Shown here piece after piece: positions 59,320-64,000 of a stretch of DNA of 64,000 nucleotides (position 1 is its first letter; every line of letters begins with the position of its first letter). This DNA is from Streptomyces sp. NBC_00091 (lineage in GTDB: Bacteria > Actinomycetota > Actinomycetes > Streptomycetales > Streptomycetaceae): contig NZ_JAPEMA010000001.1 of assembly GCF_026343185.1 (NCBI RefSeq), positions 5,580,001 through 5,644,000 of the forward strand, written 5' to 3'. The position numbers and the translations under genes are program-made. The notes below the pieces were generated by a model. That model was given only the letters and a program-made list of their open reading frames with translations. It did no database searches and was not told the origin of the DNA.

Positions 59320-60135
59320 TCAGGTGCGCGGGACCGCCAGGACGCCGAGGGTCTGCGCGTTGTTACCGGGATTCGGGTCGCCTTCCACGCTGATGGTGGC
59401 GTGAATGGCACCAGGGCCCGCGCTCTTCACCATGGCGAGGAGCGGGATCTGCCCCTTTGCACCCTTCGGGAGGTTGCCGCCGGTGCAGTGGAAGCCGGTG
59501 CCCGACGGCGCGCATTGCATGCCGTTGAAGGTGCCGGACTCGGGGGGCCGCCGCATGGTGATGGAGCCGGAGGTCTGGACGTCGACGGAGACGCCCTTGG
59601 CGTCGGCACCGGAGTTGGAGTAGTTGATCCAGTAGTTGCGGTTGGTGCCCGCTGGCGGGTTGGCCTCGCCGTCGATGGCCCCGATGGCGACATCGGACGG
59701 GGCGTTGGGGGAGCCGGCCGATTCGACGCACTTCACGTTGGACCGGAGGTGACTGGGGTAGTGGCCGAACGGCAGGTCCGCCTTGGTGTGGGTCACGACC
59801 GAGGCGCAGTAGGCGACGCCGGGCCGGATGCCGGCATTCACTGTGACGACCTTGGTCCGGTTCACACTGGGTATCTCGCCGGACAGCGGGATGTTCCGCC
59901 GTGCTGTGGCACCAGTGCCCTGCGGAATCAGGTCGAGCGTGTGGCTCTCGTCCGTCGTGTTGCCATCCCGGAACGTTACGGTGACGTCGGGAGCGTCCAA
60001 CGTGACACTGATCAGGCTCGCAGACCTGTCGTCGACGGCGGGGGCGGGTGTGGCCAAGCCGAGCGCCAGTCCGCACGCAATCCCTCCCCCGACCGACGTC
60101 CGGTAGATCCACCGCAGACGTGTCTTGTCTGTCAT
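59320..60135 (-). CDS. Secreted DUF11/CARDB-like surface protein
   Basis: A 271-residue exported protein. Signal peptide: basic start RLRWIYR then SVGGGIACGLALGLATPAPA. The mature region has several beta strands with conserved Asn/Thr/Gly (VTVTFRDGNTTDESHTLDL, INYSNSGADAKGVSVDV) and ends in VEGDPNPGNNAQTLGV, which resembles DUF11/CARDB-type repeats of surface adhesion proteins; two Cys pairs are present. The ATG at 60135 is preceded by GGGACTCCC and by an in-frame ATG at 60147 (MGTPM). The NlpC/P60 gene start has nearly the same MGTPM context. Confidence 0.65.
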   Translation of the reverse strand: MTDKTRLRWIYRTSVGGGIACGLALGLATPAPAVDDRSASLISVTLDAPDVTVTFRDGNTTDESHTLDLIPQGTGATARRNIPLSGEIPSVNRTKVVTVNAGIRPGVAYCASVVTHTKADLPFGHYPSHLRSNVKCVESAGSPNAPSDVAIGAIDGEANPPAGTNRNYWINYSNSGADAKGVSVDVQTSGSITMRRPPESGTFNGMQCAPSGTGFHCTGGNLPKGAKGQIPLLAMVKSAGPGAIHATISVEGDPNPGNNAQTLGVLAVPRT

Positions 60136-60208
60136 GGGAGTCCCCATTCGGAGACGGATGGGATGATCCAATTGTCCGCTCGGGCACGGACCCCTGCAAA
60201 TCGTGGGC

Positions 60209-60247
60209 GGGGTGCCGGGCAGCCCGTCGCGGCGGCCTCGGCACCCC
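60209..60247 (-). terminator. Hairpin after the NlpC/P60 gene
   Basis: Perfect 9-base arms GGGGTGCCG and CGGCACCCC (60209-60217, 60239-60247) with a 21-base loop that can itself pair partly. It sits just past the stop at 60261. Confidence 0.6.
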
Positions 60248-60260
60248 ACCGGTGTACAGG

Positions 60261-61151
60261 TCAGCGGACGCGGCCGTACATGTTCGGGTTGTAGTTGGTG
60301 AAGGTGGAGACGCGGACGTTCCTGCCGGGGCGGGGGGCTTCCAGGTACCGGTCGCCGTCGAGGTAGATGGCGACGTGGTGGATCCCGGAGGCCGATCCGT
60401 TCGAGCTCCAGAAGACCAGGTCGCCGCGGCGCAGTTCGGAGCGGGAGATCGGGGTGGTGGCCCGGTACTGGTCGTCCGCCACGCGGGGGAGGGAGATCCC
60501 GGCGTTCCGGTACGCGGCCTGGACCAGGCCGGAGCAGTCCCAGCCGTGCGGGCCGTTGCCGCCCCAGACGTAGGGGTCGCCGAGGTGGCCGTTGGCGAAG
60601 GAGATGGCCGCCTCGGTGCCCTGGCGGACGGGGGTGCCCGAGCCGGAGGAGCCGGAGCCGCTGGAGCCCGAGCCCGAACGGCCCGTGTTGCGTTCGTACT
60701 TGTCCTTGTGGCTGGTCCAGCGCCACCGGCCCGTGGAGTCCTGGTACCAGTACACGCGGTCCGTGGCGTCCCAGCCGGCCCGGCCCCGGAAGGTGGGCTC
60801 CGAGGTCGGGGGCGACGATGAAGCCGAGGTCGACGAGGAAGAGGCCTGGCCCGAACGGCCCGTCCTGGCGGCGTACTTGTCGTAGTGCGAGGTCCAGCGC
60901 CACCAGCCGGTCTCGTCCTGGTACCAGTACTTCGAGCCGTCCCAGCCCGCCTGGGCCGGCGCGGGCTCGGCCGATGCGACGCCCGCGCCCGCGCCGGCCA
61001 GCAGGGTGGCGCCCACGGCGGCGACCAGCGCTCCGCGCAGGGCGTGCCGGGGACGGTGTCCGGGGTGGCCGGCGAGGGCGGTGGCGCCGCCCGTACAGGC
61101 AGTGCAGTCGCAGCCGGCGGGTATCTCTTCGGTGAACTCGGGTGTGCGCAT
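60261..61151 (-). CDS. Secreted NlpC/P60 (C40) hydrolase with duplicated Trp-rich repeats
   Basis: A 296-residue protein. A CDCTACTGG metal-type Cys motif and an export signal (ALRGALVAAVGATLLAGAGAG, then ASA) occupy residues 1-60. Two copies of a 35-residue Trp/Tyr-rich repeat follow (AGWDGSKYWYQDETGWWRW and AGWDATDRVYWYQDSTGRW). After a Ser/Gly linker comes the NlpC/P60 domain with catalytic Cys in GWDCSGLVQAAY, His in IHHVAIYLD and a third polar residue in YLEAPRPG. It should cleave peptide bonds in peptidoglycan stem peptides. The ATG at 61151 follows GGGAA; an earlier in-frame ATG lies at 61163. Confidence 0.86.
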   Translation of the reverse strand: MRTPEFTEEIPAGCDCTACTGGATALAGHPGHRPRHALRGALVAAVGATLLAGAGAGVASAEPAPAQAGWDGSKYWYQDETGWWRWTSHYDKYAARTGRSGQASSSSTSASSSPPTSEPTFRGRAGWDATDRVYWYQDSTGRWRWTSHKDKYERNTGRSGSGSSGSGSSGSGTPVRQGTEAAISFANGHLGDPYVWGGNGPHGWDCSGLVQAAYRNAGISLPRVADDQYRATTPISRSELRRGDLVFWSSNGSASGIHHVAIYLDGDRYLEAPRPGRNVRVSTFTNYNPNMYGRVR

Positions 61152-61193
61152 GGGGGTTCCCATCGGTAGGTGTGGACCGGCGGTGCCGGTTCT

Positions 61194-62381
61194 TCAGCGG
61201 GCGTCGGCGGCGGTGCCGCGCGCCGTGTAGAAGGCCACGGTCAAGTCCTTGACCAGGGCCTTGCGTTCGTAGTCGTCCATGCTCACGAGCCCCCGGTCGG
61301 AGATCCGCCGGACGGTGTCGTCGACCGCGTCGAGCACGGAGGTCAGGACGGCGTCCCGGTGGCGCGCGTCGATGGCGGCGACCTGGCGGCGCTGCATGGC
61401 GGCCGCCACCTCGGGCGCGTACTCGATGTGCAGCGGACGGGCGGAGAAGACCTCGATGCCGACGGCCCGGGTCTCGGCGGCGAGTACGCGGGTCAGCTCG
61501 TCGCCGAGGGCCTCCGTGTCGCGCAGGGTCCGCGCCTCGCCCTCGCCGGGCAGCCGGAAGGAGTCGGCGGGCAGCCGCGCGAACACCCGGGCCACGCTGG
61601 ACTCGACCTGTTCGCGCAGGTAGGCGGCGTGGTCCTCGACGCAGAGCAGCGCCCGGGCGGTGTCCCGGACCCGCCACACGACGAGGACGACGGGGCGCAG
61701 GTGGGTGCCCTCGGCGTCGGCGACGCAGAGCGGCTCGCTGCGCCAGTGGCGCAGCCGCACATCGACCCGGGTGCGGCGCGGGAAGGGGCTGGACCACAGG
61801 AGTCCGGTACGCCGGACCGTGCCCCGGTAGCGCCCGAAGAGGGTCAGGGTCCAGGCGTGCCCGGCGCGGCCGCGCCGCAGTCCGGCGACCGCCGCCAGGG
61901 CGAGGAGCGCGCAGCCGGCGAGGGCGGCCGGCGGCCAGGCCTCGGCGGGGGTGGGGGTGAGGGTCGGGCGCAGGTCCTGGTGGCACACCAGGACGGCGGC
62001 TCCGGCGGCGCAGAGCAGCACGAGGAACACGGCCCACCAGCCGGAACAGGCCCGGGCGGGCCGCTCGCTCACCTCGGAGTCGAGGACCGGGGGCAGGGAC
62101 CGCGCCCCCGGGCGGGGCGCCGGCCGCGGTACCGCCGCAGGGGCGGCGGGGCGGGGTGTCACGGTGGGGGTGGGGGTGGTGTCCTCCTCGTCACGGAAGA
62201 GGGGGCCCAGGACCAGGGGGTCCCGGTAGGGTCGCACGACCACACCGCCGCCCGCCGGTGCCGGGGCGCCGGGGGCTGGGGTGGGGGCGGATATTCGGCC
62301 GACCGGTGCGGCCCCTTCACCTTCCCCCGGTTCTTCGGCCGGCTCTCCGGTCGTATTCGGCGACGCTTGCGACAAAACCAC
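61194..62381 (-). CDS. SPFH/Band 7 membrane protein
   Basis: A protein of about 395 residues with a Pro/Ala-rich cytosolic N terminus (1-115), two membrane segments (WWAVFLVLLCAAGAAVLVC, ALAGCALLALAAVAGL) and an SPFH domain. The domain includes GYRGTVRRTGLLWSSPF-type strands, TRVDVRLRHWRSEPLCV, then REQVESSVARVFARL and EAMQRRQ-like helices. The Band 7 fold scaffolds membrane microdomains and proteases. GTG 62381 and GTG 62390 are both possible; no good ribosome site is seen. It lies directly upstream of the NlpC/P60 gene on the same strand, 42 bases away, and may be co-transcribed. Confidence 0.8.
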   Translation of the reverse strand: MVLSQASPNTTGEPAEEPGEGEGAAPVGRISAPTPAPGAPAPAGGGVVVRPYRDPLVLGPLFRDEEDTTPTPTVTPRPAAPAAVPRPAPRPGARSLPPVLDSEVSERPARACSGWWAVFLVLLCAAGAAVLVCHQDLRPTLTPTPAEAWPPAALAGCALLALAAVAGLRRGRAGHAWTLTLFGRYRGTVRRTGLLWSSPFPRRTRVDVRLRHWRSEPLCVADAEGTHLRPVVLVVWRVRDTARALLCVEDHAAYLREQVESSVARVFARLPADSFRLPGEGEARTLRDTEALGDELTRVLAAETRAVGIEVFSARPLHIEYAPEVAAAMQRRQVAAIDARHRDAVLTSVLDAVDDTVRRISDRGLVSMDDYERKALVKDLTVAFYTARGTAADAR

Positions 62382-62596
62382 ACCCCACACAGCCGTGGGC
62401 GTCAGGAACCCGCCGGAGCAAGGGTTCTGACGCCGCAAAAGAAGATCAAAACTGACCGATCTCGCGAAATGGTACAAGTGGGCTATTCAAGCGAAGACGC
62501 GACATGCCGGTGTGTATGGATGTATGTCCTAGGAATGTGTGGAGTGGGGCCCCGGAGCGCATGCCGTGGAAGGGGGAAGAGTGAGACCCTGGCTGC

Positions 62597-64000
62597 ATGG
62601 ACCAGCGGGGACGGCCCCCGGAGGTCGACTGGCCCGCGCGGCCCGACCTGAGCCTCGCGCTCAACCGCATGGGCACCTTCGACTGGGACCTCGACCGTGG
62701 GCGCATGCATCTGGACGCCACCGCCCTCGAGGTCCTCGGGCTGCGCCCGGAGGAGTTCGACGGGACCCCCGCCGGGCTGCGGCGCCGTGTCCTGCCCGGC
62801 GACGAGGCACGGCTGGACGCCCGCGTCGAGCAGGCGCTGAAGGACGGACGCAGCCACTACGGGGCCTACTTCCGCACCCTGCGCGAGCACGCCGAGCCGG
62901 GCTGGACCCATGTCCAGGGGCACATCGTGCGGGACCCGCACGGCCACCCGTACCGGATCATCGGGATCCTCCGCGACGCCGCCCAGGACCCCGGCGAGCC
63001 CGGCGCCGGCGGGGAGCGGGACGAGGGGCGGCGCCGGATGACCGGGGTCGTCGAGCGGACCACGGCGATCCTCGCCCACGCCCGCACCGTCAACGACGTG
63101 ACCGACGTCCTCAAGGACCCCGAGGCCCTCGGCCACCTCGGCGCCGTCAGCGTCATGCTCGGCATCGTCGACGGCGGCCGGATCCACCTGGTCGCTGAAG
63201 GGCAGCTGGGCGCGTACGTCCCCGAGATCGAGTACACCCGGATCGACGCGGAACTGCCGATGAGCGAGGCCGTACGGAGCCTGCAGCCGGTCTTCCTCGC
63301 CTCGCGCGAGGAGTTCCAGCGGCGCTACCCGCAGCTGTGGCCGTACATCGAGCCGCTGTCCGTGCGCAGCGGGGTCTACCTGCCCCTGATCGCCCAGGGC
63401 CGGCCCGTCGGCGCGCTCGGACTGCTGTACACGCGTGACGGGGACTTCGACGGGGAGGAGCGGAACCTGCTGGTGGCGCTCGGCAGCGGCATCGCGCAGG
63501 GCCTCCAGCGGGCGATGCTCTTCGAGCAGGAGCACGACCTCGCCGAAGGCCTCCAGCGGGCCATGCTGCCCCGGGTGATCCCGGAGGTGCCGGGCGCGCG
63601 GATCGCCGTACGGTACCGGGCCGCCCGCATCGGGCGGGACATCGGCGGCGACTGGTACGACGTGGTCCCGCTCGGCGAAGGCCGGGTCGGGGTGACGATC
63701 GGCGACGTCGAGGGCCACGACACGGACGCGGCGGCCGTCATGGGCCAGCTGCGGATCGTGCTCCGCGCGTACGTCCTGGAGGGCCACACCCCCGGTACGG
63801 CGATGGCGCGGGCCTCCGCCTTCCTGCGCGATCTGGCGACGGAACGCTTCGCCACCTGCACCTACGCCGAGGTGGACCTGAACACCGGCATGCTGCACCT
63901 GGTGCGGGCCGGCCACCTCGACCCGGTCGTACGGCGCGGGGACGGCAGCTGCCACCGGATCCAGGTGGCGGGCGGGCTCCCGCTCGGCCTGCCCCCGCGC
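62597..64000 (+). CDS. PAS-GAF-SpoIIE PP2C-type phosphatase (3' end beyond window)
   Basis: An open frame of 468 codons runs off the right edge. Residues 20-125 are a PAS domain (MGTFDWDLDRGRMHLDATAL, HVQGHIVRDPHGHPYRIIGI), about 145-300 a GAF domain (SVRSGVYLPLIAQGRPVGAL) and from 310 a SpoIIE phosphatase domain with EGLQRAMLPRVIPEVPG, GGDWYDVVPLG and GDVEGHDTDAAAVMGQLR, the metal-binding Gly-Asp sites. It would dephosphorylate an anti-anti-sigma factor in response to a bound signal. ATG 62597 has a weak Shine-Dalgarno (GGGGAAGAG is far away); GACCCT lies six bases upstream. The gap 62382-62596 contains both promoters. Confidence 0.9.
   Translation, partial: MDQRGRPPEVDWPARPDLSLALNRMGTFDWDLDRGRMHLDATALEVLGLRPEEFDGTPAGLRRRVLPGDEARLDARVEQALKDGRSHYGAYFRTLREHAEPGWTHVQGHIVRDPHGHPYRIIGILRDAAQDPGEPGAGGERDEGRRRMTGVVERTTAILAHARTVNDVTDVLKDPEALGHLGAVSVMLGIVDGGRIHLVAEGQLGAYVPEIEYTRIDAELPMSEAVRSLQPVFLASREEFQRRYPQLWPYIEPLSVRSGVYLPLIAQGRPVGALGLLYTRDGDFDGEERNLLVALGSGIAQGLQRAMLFEQEHDLAEGLQRAMLPRVIPEVPGARIAVRYRAARIGRDIGGDWYDVVPLGEGRVGVTIGDVEGHDTDAAAVMGQLRIVLRAYVLEGHTPGTAMARASAFLRDLATERFATCTYAEVDLNTGMLHLVRAGHLDPVVRRGDGSCHRIQVAGGLPLGLPPR

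Noticed and set aside
62483..63955. A minus-strand open frame opposite the SpoIIE gene
   Set aside because: The plus strand reads continuous PAS, GAF and SpoIIE motifs to the edge; the minus translation has only Val/Asp/Gly-rich low complexity.
1..64000. CRISPR array, prophage, integrative element or biosynthetic gene cluster
   Set aside because: No regular spacer-repeat series, cas, integrase, structural phage, PKS/NRPS or terpene synthase genes were seen; the only mobile signals are the two MITE-like elements.

Overview
The window is chromosomal DNA of a Streptomyces or a very close relative. GC content is very high with strong third-position G/C, GTG starts are common, and there are many family members typical of the genus: DUF6986, DUF6643 and DUF6777 proteins, a streptophobe membrane protein, an Rv1733c-like protein, the small leader peptide upstream of sulfur or flavin genes, a mycothiol-dependent enzyme, FHA/Ser-Thr kinase signalling and a SpoIIE phosphatase. 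I see no rRNA, tRNA, CRISPR array, phage module or complete insertion sequence.

Region 1 (1-17.9 kb) is mostly housekeeping and accessory metabolism. It holds an SDR tail overlapping a threonine aldolase, a transglutaminase-like protein whose ribosome site lies in a long palindrome, an MFS remnant, PlsC and a thioredoxin. A leader peptide precedes a flavin reductase, followed by the etfBA operon and a DUF6986 lyase-like enzyme. Next come an HTH-WD40 protein, a LacI regulator, a kinase-Nudix fusion, an MBL hydrolase, an M20 dipeptidase, a geranylgeranyl-reductase-like flavoprotein, and a deazaflavin-type nitroreductase divergent from its probable TetR regulator.

Region 2 (18-31.5 kb) holds a secreted spherulin-4-like protein, an orphan TRYPCO1-type protein, an SGNH hydrolase, a mycothiol-dependent enzyme, AlkB and a ROK protein. 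Two nearly identical 186-bp MITE-like elements lie about 2.9 kb apart; the first is inserted at the ROK stop codon. Between them are a SpoIIAB-like ATPase, a cysteine-synthase-like PLP enzyme and an SRPBCC protein. Then a polytopic membrane protein with a lipase-like C terminus overlaps, tail to tail, a beta-helix/CbxX-type AAA+ protein.

Region 3 (31.6-46.4 kb) contains an Rv1733c-like membrane protein, MOSC, DUF6643 and an HpnB-like glycosyltransferase. A non-coding array of GGGGCTGCGCCCC hairpins follows, then a glutamate-racemase-like protein, a membrane protein with a Cys/Gly-rich tail and an ADP-ribosylglycohydrolase. A TetR/flavin monooxygenase pair with a clear operator comes next, then a VOC protein, apolipoprotein N-acyltransferase, a frameshifted Nudix gene, a secreted trypsin-like protease and a GNAT-AAA+ fusion.

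Region 4 (46.6-64 kb) is rich in signalling and envelope genes: a membrane Ser/Thr kinase coupled to a small membrane protein, a Tm-1-like protein, Nudix, a CDF zinc transporter, an operon of a double-FHA ABC transporter with a small protein and a second Ser/Thr kinase, a streptophobe protein and a DUF6777 protein. Two secreted proteins, an NlpC/P60 hydrolase with duplicated Trp-rich repeats and an SPFH protein follow. The window ends inside a PAS-GAF-SpoIIE phosphatase. Many starts lack a Shine-Dalgarno and sit 6-7 nt behind a -10-like hexamer, which suggests leaderless transcripts.
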